Source of the DNA: Bradyrhizobium sp. 4
GTDB lineage: Bacteria > Pseudomonadota > Alphaproteobacteria > Rhizobiales > Xanthobacteraceae
Reading direction: 5' to 3'
NCBI RefSeq assembly: GCF_023100905.1
Contig: NZ_CP064686.1
Span: 5,456,001 to 5,520,000 of the forward strand
Length of the DNA stretch: 64,000 nucleotides
A program made the position numbers and the translations under genes. Below, piece by piece: positions 24,270 to 32,757 of the stretch. A model generated the notes under the pieces. The model searched no databases, was not told where the DNA came from, and saw only the letters and a program-made list of their open reading frames with translations. Positions within the stretch are counted from its first letter, which is position 1, and each line of letters opens with the position of its first letter.

Positions 24270-25559
24270 ATGACCATGCAAGTCAGCAAGACCATCGGCG
24301 CGAGTGACAAGGTCGCGCTGGATGCGCCGATCTTCGATCCCGTCGCATTCCGACTGAGCGACGAGCAGGCCGGCATTATCGCGCGGGCGCGCGAGATCGG
24401 CCAGAGCGTGTTCGCCGGCCGCGCCGCGACTTACGACCGCGAGGCGATCTTCCCGTCTGAGAATTATCGCGACCTGCATCGCGTCGGCCTGCTCGGTATT
24501 GCCGTACCCAAGAAGCATGGCGGGCTCGGCGCGAATTATCAAACCTACGCACTGGCGGCAGCCGAAATCGGCCGCTATTGCGGCGCGACTGCGCTCACCT
24601 GGAACATGCATGTCTGCTCGACGCTGTGGTCGGGTCCGCTCGCCGACGATCTCGACATGGATGCTGAAACCCGCGCCGAGCACGAGCAGCGGCGTGCAGT
24701 CCACTACAAGCGCATCGTCGAGCATGGCGCGATCTATTCGCAGCCTTTTTCGGAAGGCGGTGCAGCTGCGGCAGGCGGTGTTGCTTTCGGCACGGAAGCG
24801 CGGCCGGTCGAGGGCGGCTGGATCGTCAACGGCAAGAAGATCTTTGCATCACTCTCCGGCCATGCGGACTATTACGGCGTTCTCTGCACGGAGATCGAGG
24901 AAGGCGAGAAGGCTTCGCGCCGCAATACGCTTTACCTCGCCATCCCCTCAAAATCGGAAGGCGTCTCGGTCGTCGGCGACTGGGACCCGCTCGGCATGCG
25001 CGGAACAGTCTCGCGCACGCTGCTGTTCAAGGAGGTGTTCGTGCCGGCAGATTCGGCGCTGATGCCGCGCGGCGTCTATTTCCAGGCCGCGATGCGCTGG
25101 CCGCACATGTTCCTGACGCTGTCGCCAACCTATATGGGCCTTGCGCAAGCCGCCTATGACTTCACTGTGCGGTATCTGCGCGGCGAAGTACCGGGCATGC
25201 CGCCGGTCAAGCGCAGGATGTATCCGACCAAGCAAATTGCGGTCGCGCAGATGCAGATCAAGCTCGAGCAGATCAAGGCGATCTGGTTCCAGGCCGTCAC
25301 CGATGCGCGCGCCAATCCGAGCAAGGAGCAGGTGCTTCGCGCTTATGCCGCACAATATTCGGTGATGGAGGGTGCCAATGAGCTCGCCGCGCTCGCGATC
25401 CGCACCTGCGGCGGACAGGCCATGCTGCGCTCGCTGCCGCTGGAGCGCATCTATCGCGATAGCCGCTGCGGCTCGCTGATGTTGCCCTGGACAGCCGAGC
25501 TCTGCCTCGACCGGATCGGGCGCGAGGCGCTGTACGAGGCCGGCGAAACGGACGACTAA
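24270..25559 (+). CDS. Acyl-CoA dehydrogenase
   Basis: A 429-residue flavoprotein of the acyl-CoA dehydrogenase family. The N-terminal helical domain, the FAD-binding middle region (QPFSEGGAAAAGGVAFGTEA, then GWIVNGKKIFASLSG) and the C-terminal helical bundle are all present. It ends 2 nt before the start of the CoA ligase gene. Together with that ligase and the 3-hydroxyacyl-CoA dehydrogenase it makes a beta-oxidation-like set. The catalytic base was not assigned with certainty. Confidence 0.83.
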   Translation: MTMQVSKTIGASDKVALDAPIFDPVAFRLSDEQAGIIARAREIGQSVFAGRAATYDREAIFPSENYRDLHRVGLLGIAVPKKHGGLGANYQTYALAAAEIGRYCGATALTWNMHVCSTLWSGPLADDLDMDAETRAEHEQRRAVHYKRIVEHGAIYSQPFSEGGAAAAGGVAFGTEARPVEGGWIVNGKKIFASLSGHADYYGVLCTEIEEGEKASRRNTLYLAIPSKSEGVSVVGDWDPLGMRGTVSRTLLFKEVFVPADSALMPRGVYFQAAMRWPHMFLTLSPTYMGLAQAAYDFTVRYLRGEVPGMPPVKRRMYPTKQIAVAQMQIKLEQIKAIWFQAVTDARANPSKEQVLRAYAAQYSVMEGANELAALAIRTCGGQAMLRSLPLERIYRDSRCGSLMLPWTAELCLDRIGREALYEAGETDD

Positions 25560-25561
25560 CG

Positions 25562-27085
25562 GTGGATCTCTGCAGTCTGATCGATCGCAACGCGGCGTTC
25601 GCGCCAGACAAGACGGCCATCGCCTTCGAGGGCGAACGGTTGAGCTATGCGGCATTCGCTGCACGCATCGAGCGGACGGCGGCGACGTTGAAGCAGGAGC
25701 TCGGCGTCGGCCGGGGCGACCGCGTTGCGATCCTCAGCCTGAACCGGCCGGACTATCTGGTTCTGCTCTATGCCTGCGCGCGGCTCGGCGCGATGCTGGT
25801 GCCCCTGAACTGGCGGCTCGCTGTCGCCGAGCAGCTCTTCATCCTCAACGATGCCGGCGCCAAGGTCCTGGTGCTCGAGCAGGCATTTGAGGGGGTCCTT
25901 GCCGAGCTTGAGGGGACCGCAATCGTCGGGCTCGATTTCGAGCCGGCCCGCAGCATGACGTTCGAAAACCTGTTGGCTCGAAGCCGCGGCACCGGCCGCA
26001 ACCCGCACACTGATCTCTCCTGTCCGCTCCTCATTGTCTACACATCGGGAACGACCGGACGACCCAAAGGCGCAGTGCTGCGCCAGGAGGCGTTGTTCTG
26101 GAACGGCGTCATGAGCCAGCACATGCACAACATGACGTCCGATGACCATGTGCTGACGCTGCTACCGTTCTTCCACGTCGGTGGCCTCAACATCCAGACC
26201 ACGGCGGCGCTCCAGCTGGGCGCGACGGTCACGGTTCACGCACGCTTCACGCCGGACACCGCGCTTGCAGCCATCGAACGGGAACGGCCGACCTTGACCG
26301 TGATGGTGCCGGCGATCATCCAGGCGGTGAGCGAGCATCCCGCCTGGCCCACGTCCGACCTTTCGTCACTCAAAGCCGTCGCGACCGGCTCGACCATCGT
26401 GCCGCCGCATCTGATCGACCGCTTCGTGGCGCGCGGCGTACCCGTGCTTCAGGTCTACGGCTCGACGGAAACTTGTCCCATCGCAGTCTACACCCGGCTT
26501 GGTGGCGATCTTTCGCGCGCGGGATCGACCGGACTTGCCGGCCTGTGCTGCGAAGCGAAAGTGATCGATCACGCCGGCAACGAGGTGCCGACGGGAGCGC
26601 CGGGGGAGATCGCAGTGCGCGGCCCCAACGTGTTCTTCGAATATTGGGGCAATGCGGACGCAACGCGCGATGCGCTACACGACGGCTGGTATCGTACCGG
26701 CGATATCGGCCTGTGCGACGCGGACGGCTATTTCTGGGTGCGCGACCGCAAGAAGAACATGATCATTTCCGGCGGCGAGAACATCTATCCGGCGGAGGTC
26801 GAACGCGTCCTGCTGGAACATCCCGATGTCAGCGAATGCGCCGTGATCGGCCGGCCCGATCCACGCTGGGACGAGGTGCCCATCGCCTACGTGATCCCGC
26901 GATCCGGCTGTCGGCTCGAAGCAGACGCGTTGAAAGCGCATCTTCAAGCCCAACTCGCCCGCTACAAGGTTCCGCGCGACATCGTTTTCGTCACCGACCT
27001 GCCGCGCACAGCGCTGGGCAAGGTCCAGCATTTCCTGCTGAAGCAGCTTGATGCGCAATCGCGCGCGCAAGGAGAAGCATCTTGA
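25562..27085 (+). CDS. AMP-forming acyl-CoA synthetase
   Basis: A 507-residue CoA ligase (GTG start) with the AMP motif YTSGTTGRPKGA (near residue 162), the GSTE motif (YGSTETCP), the hinge DRKKNMIISGGENIYPAEVE, and the C-terminal Lys in RTALGKVQHF. The best overall match in style is to 4-coumarate/medium-chain acyl-CoA ligases. It is the second ligase under the same putative MarR control, so the regulon may serve two acids or a released intermediate that must be re-activated. The stop overlaps the next start by 4 nt. Confidence 0.84.
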   Translation: MDLCSLIDRNAAFAPDKTAIAFEGERLSYAAFAARIERTAATLKQELGVGRGDRVAILSLNRPDYLVLLYACARLGAMLVPLNWRLAVAEQLFILNDAGAKVLVLEQAFEGVLAELEGTAIVGLDFEPARSMTFENLLARSRGTGRNPHTDLSCPLLIVYTSGTTGRPKGAVLRQEALFWNGVMSQHMHNMTSDDHVLTLLPFFHVGGLNIQTTAALQLGATVTVHARFTPDTALAAIERERPTLTVMVPAIIQAVSEHPAWPTSDLSSLKAVATGSTIVPPHLIDRFVARGVPVLQVYGSTETCPIAVYTRLGGDLSRAGSTGLAGLCCEAKVIDHAGNEVPTGAPGEIAVRGPNVFFEYWGNADATRDALHDGWYRTGDIGLCDADGYFWVRDRKKNMIISGGENIYPAEVERVLLEHPDVSECAVIGRPDPRWDEVPIAYVIPRSGCRLEADALKAHLQAQLARYKVPRDIVFVTDLPRTALGKVQHFLLKQLDAQSRAQGEAS

Positions 27086-28170
27086 AGATTGCGGTTCTGG
27101 GTGGGGGAAACGGCTCTTTCGCGGCCGCGGGCGATTTTGCGCTGTCGGGACATGAGGTCCGGCTCTGGCGCCGCGACGCGGATCAGGTCGCAGCCCATCG
27201 CGCCGCCGGCTCGCGCATCCTGGTGAAGGATCATGACGGCCGTCACGACGTCAAGCTCGCGCTGGTCACCGCTGCCATCGCCGAAGCCGTCAACGGCGCA
27301 GAGCTGATCCTGTGCCCCGCCCCCGCCTTCGCGCAGTCTGATATTGCGCGCCTGCTTGCTCCACATCTGCAGGATGGACAGGTCGTGTTTCTGCCGCCGG
27401 CCACGTTCGGTTCGATGATCTTCGCCCAGGCTGCGCGGGATGCCGGCAACCCCGCCAACGCGTGCTTTGCCGAAACCGGGACCTTGCCCTGGCTGGCCCG
27501 CAAGCACGGCCCGTTCGAGGTCGCGATCACCATCCGCGCCAAGCGACTGCCGGTCGGCGTTTTCCCGCTCGATCAGGCGCCGCGTGCGCTTGCGGTGATT
27601 GGACAGGCTTTCGCCAACGCAATCGAGCCGTGCGGCGATGCTCTCTCCGGTGCGCTGATGAATGCAGGCCCGATTATCCATCCGCCGCTGATCGTGATGA
27701 ATGCAGGCCCGATCGAGCATTTCGAAAAGTGGGACATCCACAAGGAAGGAACGCAAGCCGCGATTCGCCGTGTCACCGACGCGCTCGATGCCGAACGGAT
27801 TGCCGTGCGTGAGGCGCTCGGATATGGCGCACCGCATTTTCCGCTCGCCCATCACTATGCCAAGGAAGGCGAGATCTGGATGTATGGCCGCGGCTCGCAC
27901 GACCGGCTGACCGATTCCGGCGACTGGCGCGAGCGGATCGTGCTGACCGAGCACCGCTACATGAGAGAAGATTTGCGGCTTGGGCTATCGCTGCTGGTCT
28001 CTGTCGCCGGCCTGGCGGGCGTGGCTACGCCGCTGGCCAAAGGATTTCTGGCCATCGGTGGCGCAATCTGCGGTGAGGATTTCACGCAAGGCGGCCGAAC
28101 CCTCGAGAAGCTGGGCCTCGGCAATCTCGACAAGGCCGCTTTGCAGACGCTTCTTCGCAAGGGATTTTGA
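27082..28170 (+). CDS. NAD/NADP octopine/nopaline dehydrogenase-family protein
   Basis: A 362-residue protein with an N-terminal Rossmann motif (VLGGGNGSFAAAGDFALSGH) and a C-terminal helical domain of the octopine dehydrogenase type (MNAGPIIHPPLIVMNAGPIE near residue 193, with the catalytic His). Family members make or oxidise N-carboxyalkyl amino acids (opines) or beta-hydroxy/keto acids. The start is a TTG inside the end of the ligase gene (ATTGA overlap). Its presence in a CoA-pathway operon is unusual; it could oxidise an alicyclic alcohol or join the amine of the substrate to a keto acid. Confidence 0.8.
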   Translation: MKIAVLGGGNGSFAAAGDFALSGHEVRLWRRDADQVAAHRAAGSRILVKDHDGRHDVKLALVTAAIAEAVNGAELILCPAPAFAQSDIARLLAPHLQDGQVVFLPPATFGSMIFAQAARDAGNPANACFAETGTLPWLARKHGPFEVAITIRAKRLPVGVFPLDQAPRALAVIGQAFANAIEPCGDALSGALMNAGPIIHPPLIVMNAGPIEHFEKWDIHKEGTQAAIRRVTDALDAERIAVREALGYGAPHFPLAHHYAKEGEIWMYGRGSHDRLTDSGDWRERIVLTEHRYMREDLRLGLSLLVSVAGLAGVATPLAKGFLAIGGAICGEDFTQGGRTLEKLGLGNLDKAALQTLLRKGF

Positions 28171-28173
28171 CCG

Positions 28174-29166
28174 ATGACCAGCCGAGCCACAATCGCCTGT
28201 CTCGGGGCCGGCCGGATGGGCCGCGGCATCGCCGTCGCGTTCGCCTACGCGGGGCATATGGTCACGATGATCGACATCAAGGCCCGTTCAGCCGAAGATT
28301 TCGCCAGGCTGGAGGCAGATGCGCTCGGCGAAGTCAGGAAGACCTTTGCCAGCCTGGCGAAGCTGGGGCTACTGACCGAGGCGGATGTCGATCCGCTGAT
28401 CGCGCGGGTCTCGGTGGTGCCGGCCAGCCAGAGCGATGCGGCACTGTCCGATGCGGGAATAATCTTCGAAGGGGTCCCCGAGATCGTCGAGCTCAAGCGA
28501 AATGTGCTGGGGGCGGCCTCAAAACAAGTCGGCCCCGATACGATCATCGCATCGACGACGTCGACCATCCTTGTCGACGATCTCTCTGGCGCGATCGTGA
28601 ATCCTCGCCGCTTCCTCAATGTGCACTGGCTCAATCCGGCCTATCTGATCCCGCTGGTCGAGGTTTCGCCAGGCAAGGCCACCGATCCAGGCATCGTCGA
28701 GGAGGTCAAGGCGCTACTCGAAGGCATCGGCAAGGTGCCGGTGGTCTGCGCGGCGACGCCCGGCTTCATCGTTCCGCGCATCCAGGCGCTGGCGATGAAC
28801 GAGGCCGCGCGCATGGTCGAGGAAGGCGTCGCCAGCGCCGAGGAGATCGACAAGGCGATCCGCTACGGCTTCGGCTTCCGCTACGCCGTGCTTGGGCTGC
28901 TCGAATTCATCGATTGGGGCGGCGGCGACATCCTCTACTACGCCAGTCGTTATCTCGAGGGCGCACTCGGCAGCGACCGCTATCGCGCGCCGGAGGTCAT
29001 TTCACGGAACATGCAGGAGGGCCGGATCGGCCTGCGAACGGGCGCAGGCTTTCTCGATTACTCAGGTATGGACATCGACGCCTATCGGGCAAAACGGCTT
29101 CAGGCCATGGTCGACCTGCTCCGTCACTTTGACCTGGCTCGCCCGCCGGTGCTCGATCGGAACTAG
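28174..29166 (+). CDS. 3-hydroxyacyl-CoA dehydrogenase (HAD family)
   Basis: A 330-residue enzyme with an N-terminal NAD motif (CLGAGRMGRGIAVAFAYAGH), the VPEIVELKR segment, the catalytic HWLNPAYLIPLVEV region (His near residue 150) and a C-terminal 3HCDH domain with PGFIVPRIQALAMNEAARM. It resembles the short (~310-330 aa) 3-hydroxybutyryl-CoA dehydrogenases/L-gulonate-dehydrogenase-like group. It starts 3 nt after the opine-dehydrogenase-like gene and is the last of the operon, ending tail to tail with the NicX-like gene (4-nt overlap). Confidence 0.84.
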   Translation: MTSRATIACLGAGRMGRGIAVAFAYAGHMVTMIDIKARSAEDFARLEADALGEVRKTFASLAKLGLLTEADVDPLIARVSVVPASQSDAALSDAGIIFEGVPEIVELKRNVLGAASKQVGPDTIIASTTSTILVDDLSGAIVNPRRFLNVHWLNPAYLIPLVEVSPGKATDPGIVEEVKALLEGIGKVPVVCAATPGFIVPRIQALAMNEAARMVEEGVASAEEIDKAIRYGFGFRYAVLGLLEFIDWGGGDILYYASRYLEGALGSDRYRAPEVISRNMQEGRIGLRTGAGFLDYSGMDIDAYRAKRLQAMVDLLRHFDLARPPVLDRN

Positions 29167-30209
29167 CCGAACACGTCCTGCAGCACCCCTTCACTCACCA
29201 CGGCGGCACCATCGAGCTCGATCGTCGTCCCCATCATCGGCAGATCGAAATGGCCCGCCGTGTAACGGCCCGCGAATTCGTTGGCACCGGTCGAGAACAG
29301 GAAGTTGCCGGAGACGGCACGAATTTCCGTGCCGTTGGTGTCGCGCTGGTCATACATCGACAGCGCCTCGTAGCGCGCGCGGGGATTCATGCCGAAGCCG
29401 ACATGCGACACCGCATAGGCTTCTCGATCGCCCCAGGCCTCAAGATAGGCACGCATCATTGCGGCATCCGTGCCCTCGCCTTCCAGCTCGACGACATAAT
29501 CGTCCTTCAGTGTCATCTTCACCGGCGACGTCAGGTACCGCTTGAAAGTCAGGTTGATGTCGCCTGGCGCCATCACCAGCGTGCCATTGATCGTTCCGCT
29601 CTTGGGGAAGCTGACGACGATCCCGCCGGGCCAATGCGCCAGTGTACCGGGCTTGTCCGTCCACCCCCACACGCCGACCGTGGATGCGCCGACCATATCG
29701 ACGTCGAGCGCAGTGCCGGCCTTCGACGTCACCCGCATCCGCTTGGTCCCGCGCAGCATCTTCGCCGCCGCGCGAACGCGCTTCTCGAGCGCGGAATCCG
29801 GCACCATCCGCTCCAGCGCTTCGGGATGCTCGTTGGAGATCACCAGGATGCGCGCGCCGGCTTTGAGGATCTCGGGTGTCTCCACCGCATGCATCAAGCC
29901 CTCTATGGTGCAATCCACCACAAAGCCGGCTTGTTGAAGCGCGGTAATGACCGGGCCGAGCCGCTGGATCGCCTCGCTCGCCCCTGTCGAGCGAACCGGA
30001 ACGATATTCCGGTTACGCGGGGTCGGCATGACCACGTGAAACGGTCGGGCGCCCATCCGCAACAGCGCGAGCTCCGCCAGATGAACGTTCAACGCACGTG
30101 ACTGGGTTTCCGAGAGGATCGCCGCGGTATCGCCGGCCTTGACGGCGCATCGCTCAAAAATCTCGCAAAATGCGTCGATCCATTTTGCCTCAATGCGATC
30201 AGCCAGCAT
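29163..30209 (-). CDS. NicX-like ring-opening dioxygenase (2,5-dihydroxypyridine 5,6-dioxygenase/M29 fold)
   Basis: A 348-residue protein that resembles NicX of Pseudomonas putida, which opens 2,5-dihydroxypyridine using Fe(II) and O2 and has the fold of M29 leucyl aminopeptidases. The matching blocks are DKPGTLAHWPGG, AVSHVGFGMNPRARY, GNFLFSTGAN and GHFDLPM. The three presumed iron ligands are in place: H269, H320 and D322. The start has a GGGAG site. It is the last gene of a long reverse cluster with a complete ABC importer. Automatic annotation may call it leucyl aminopeptidase; the blocks favour the dioxygenase, although the true substrate is unknown. Confidence 0.78.
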   Translation of the reverse strand: MLADRIEAKWIDAFCEIFERCAVKAGDTAAILSETQSRALNVHLAELALLRMGARPFHVVMPTPRNRNIVPVRSTGASEAIQRLGPVITALQQAGFVVDCTIEGLMHAVETPEILKAGARILVISNEHPEALERMVPDSALEKRVRAAAKMLRGTKRMRVTSKAGTALDVDMVGASTVGVWGWTDKPGTLAHWPGGIVVSFPKSGTINGTLVMAPGDINLTFKRYLTSPVKMTLKDDYVVELEGEGTDAAMMRAYLEAWGDREAYAVSHVGFGMNPRARYEALSMYDQRDTNGTEIRAVSGNFLFSTGANEFAGRYTAGHFDLPMMGTTIELDGAAVVSEGVLQDVFG

Positions 30210-30244
30210 GTCTACTCCCGTCTTTCTGTTTCTTCTTCGTCAGT

Positions 30245-31012
30245 TCATGCTTCGGGGAAACCCCGCAGCAGATACGCGCGCACTGCCCCCAGCAGACCAT
30301 TGAGGATCAGGCCCAGCAGCGAGATCGTGATCAGCGGCACGAACATGTCGACGGCCTGAAAGGTCCGGGCCGCCGTGACGAGCACATGTCCGAGCCCGTC
30401 GCTCGACGTGATCATCTCCGCCAGAAACACCACGATGCAGGAAATGACAAGGCCGATCCGGCAACCGGTCAGGATCGACGGCATCGCGGCCGGCAGCACC
30501 ACCTTGAACAGGATCTCATAGCGCGGCGTTCCCGCCGCCATGGCCGACCAGATCAGCTTCTGCTCCACCGTCGACGCGCCGTAATAGGTAGACAACAGAA
30601 TGGGAAAGAGTGCATCCGCCGCCACCAGCGTGATCTTCGATCCGTGACCGAAGCCGAGCAGCAGCAGCAATGCTGGATAGAGCGCGACCTTTGGCAAGGG
30701 TGCAAGCACGCGAACGATCGGCCGAACCACGGCGTTGATAGCCGGATTGGCGGCAGCGGCGATGCCGATGCTGACACCGAGCACGACCGCAATCGCGAAG
30801 CCGGCAAACAGCCGGATCAGAGTCGCCGCGATCTCCTGCTGAAACGTCCAGGTCAGGAGTTGCTGAAGCAGCCTGCTGAATACGTATCCCGGCGGCGGGA
30901 GCAAGACAGCAGGCGCAAAGCCAAACGATACAAGGCCTTGCCACAGCGCGATCACCAGCACGATCGGCGCAAGCCCGAGAATGATGCTGGTGGAGCGAAG
31001 CTGCGGCATCAT
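30245..31012 (-). CDS. ABC transporter permease (SsuC/TauC type)
   Basis: A 255-residue inner-membrane permease of the nitrate/sulfonate/taurine/riboflavin importer class, with six hydrophobic segments. The EAA loop lies near residues 150-185 (AAGTPRYEILFKVVLPAAMP). It is the second permease, overlapping its partner gene by 4 nt, so the transporter would be a permease heterodimer. The gene is part of the reverse cluster with the NicX-like dioxygenase. Confidence 0.87.
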   Translation of the reverse strand: MMPQLRSTSIILGLAPIVLVIALWQGLVSFGFAPAVLLPPPGYVFSRLLQQLLTWTFQQEIAATLIRLFAGFAIAVVLGVSIGIAAAANPAINAVVRPIVRVLAPLPKVALYPALLLLLGFGHGSKITLVAADALFPILLSTYYGASTVEQKLIWSAMAAGTPRYEILFKVVLPAAMPSILTGCRIGLVISCIVVFLAEMITSSDGLGHVLVTAARTFQAVDMFVPLITISLLGLILNGLLGAVRAYLLRGFPEA

Positions 31013-31794
31013 GAGAAGCTCAGCGGCATGTCGAACTGCGGTTCAGACCAGCGCACCAGCCTTGCGCGGACCCGCTCGAAGATCGCATCCAGGCATATTC
31101 CCATCGCGCCGACGATGATGATCATCGCAAAGACGGTGTCGTATTGGCCCATGTCGAGAGCGTTGAACAAGATGTTGCCGGCGCCGGACTGACGGGCGAT
31201 CATCTCGCTGGTGATCATCGTGATCAGCGCCAGCACGAGTCCGGTGCGGCAACCGGTCAGAATTTCCGGCAGCGCCGCCGGCAGTACGATCCGGACCAGC
31301 CGTTGCGCAGGCGAAAGCCCCATCGCGGCACCCGACCATAGCATCTTCTCTTCCACCGCCTTGGCGCCCTCGAAGCTGTGATAGATCACGGGCAAGCTGA
31401 CGCCGAGGAAGATCACCAGCGTCTTCGTGATGTCGCCGACGCCGAGCCACAGCATGATGATCGGCATCAAGGCGGCCTTCGGCACCGGGTAGATTACCAT
31501 CAGGAGCGGATTGAAGAAGGCCGCGACGGCCCGGCTGCGGCCCATCAACAGGCCGAGCGGAATCGAAACCGATACCGCTATGCCAAACCCGACCGCCATG
31601 CGGCGGAGCGAGGCCAGGATGTTGATCAGCGATTCCTTGTCCCCGAGAATGTCCGGGATTGCACGAATTGCTTCGATCGCCGTCGGAAAGCTGTCATTCT
31701 TCAACGCGAGGGACGCCGCCTGCCAGATCGCGAGCAATCCGATGCAGGCAAGCACCGGGGCAGCCCGTCTCGCCAAAGCGGCGGGCGATATCAT
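31009..31794 (-). CDS. ABC transporter permease (SsuC/TauC type)
   Basis: A 261-residue inner-membrane permease, paralogous to the downstream permease, with about six membrane segments and an EAA loop (GAAMGLSPAQRLVRIVLPAA near residue 155). Overlaps of 4 nt on both sides couple it to the ATPase and to the second permease. With the NMT1-type binding protein encoded at 34530-35507 it forms a complete importer. Confidence 0.87.
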   Translation of the reverse strand: MISPAALARRAAPVLACIGLLAIWQAASLALKNDSFPTAIEAIRAIPDILGDKESLINILASLRRMAVGFGIAVSVSIPLGLLMGRSRAVAAFFNPLLMVIYPVPKAALMPIIMLWLGVGDITKTLVIFLGVSLPVIYHSFEGAKAVEEKMLWSGAAMGLSPAQRLVRIVLPAALPEILTGCRTGLVLALITMITSEMIARQSGAGNILFNALDMGQYDTVFAMIIIVGAMGICLDAIFERVRARLVRWSEPQFDMPLSFS

Positions 31795-32636
31795 GACGGA
31801 GACCCGACAGGGTCGGTCTCGTCGAACATCCGCTCGATATCGACCACGTATTTCTGGTAGCGTGGATCGAGCAGCAGATCGCTGCGGCGGCGCGGCCGCG
31901 GCAGATCGATGTCGATGACCTCGCGGATGCGGCCGGGGGACTTCGACATCATCACGACCTTGTCTGAGAGGAAAACCGCTTCGTCCACCGAATGAGTGAC
32001 GAACAGCACCGTCTTGCGATCACGCTCCCAGATATTCAACAGATCGTTCTGCAGCCGCGTTCTCGTGTGAGCATCGAGCGCGCCGAACGGCTCGTCCATC
32101 AACAGAACCTCAGGATGGTAAGCCAGCGTTCGAGCCAGCGCTACGCGCTGCTTCATGCCGCCGGACAGCTCCTTGGGATAGAAGTTCTCATAGCCCTTGA
32201 GCCCGACCATTTCGATCAAGGCCCGGCTCTGTGCTTCCGCCTCGGCGGTGCGCACGCCCTGCTGGCGAGGGCCATACATCACATTGCCCAGTACGGTCTT
32301 CCACGGAAACAATGCGAATTCCTGAAACACCGGGCCGCGATCCGGCCCTGGACCCGTGATCGTCCGTCCCTTGATCTTCGCTGAACCGCTGGTCGGGCTG
32401 ACGAAGCCGCCGACGACGTAAAGCAGTGTCGACTTGCCGCAGCCGGACGGACCAAGGATGGAGACGAAGGCTCCTTCGTCGATCGCCAGCGAGATGTCCG
32501 ATAGCGCTACATGATCCTTGCGCGCCGAGGTCTGAAATACCTGCGAGACGCTCTCGATCTCGATGATTGCAGAAGCCGGTTTTTGCGGCGTCACCGGTCT
32601 CACCCATTCGCTCGATCTCGAAGGCACTACCTTCAT
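31791..32636 (-). CDS. ABC transporter ATP-binding protein (SsuB/TauB type)
   Basis: A 281-residue ATPase with Walker A GPSGCGKST (near residue 59), Q-loop FQEFALFPW, signature LSGGMKQRVALARTL and Walker B LLMDEPFGALD, plus the switch His in VTHSVDEA. These are the classic features of nitrate/taurine-type import ATPases. It couples directly to the permease genes. The ATG at 32636 is within a run of possible starts; MKVVPSRSSEWV is used here. Confidence 0.87.
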   Translation of the reverse strand: MKVVPSRSSEWVRPVTPQKPASAIIEIESVSQVFQTSARKDHVALSDISLAIDEGAFVSILGPSGCGKSTLLYVVGGFVSPTSGSAKIKGRTITGPGPDRGPVFQEFALFPWKTVLGNVMYGPRQQGVRTAEAEAQSRALIEMVGLKGYENFYPKELSGGMKQRVALARTLAYHPEVLLMDEPFGALDAHTRTRLQNDLLNIWERDRKTVLFVTHSVDEAVFLSDKVVMMSKSPGRIREVIDIDLPRPRRRSDLLLDPRYQKYVVDIERMFDETDPVGSPS

Positions 32637-32757
32637 CCCGTCTCACTTCGTTCGCGCGACCCCTGCGCAACAGGCTTGCTGAACATCCTTCGTCAGCGAC
32701 GCGAGCTTAGCAAGAAACTTGCCAGACGTTTGGCTGTTTTCGGGCAAGTGCGCCGCG

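Noticed and set aside
27657..27720. Internal repeat of ATGAATGCAGGCCCGAT in the octopine-dehydrogenase-like gene
   Set aside because: It encodes MNAGPI twice, which I take to be a normal conserved feature of this family and not a mobile or regulatory repeat.
30170..31192. 340-codon forward frame opposite the ABC permease genes
   Set aside because: Composition (Arg/His/Asp/Gln-rich) is that of an antisense shadow of membrane-protein genes.
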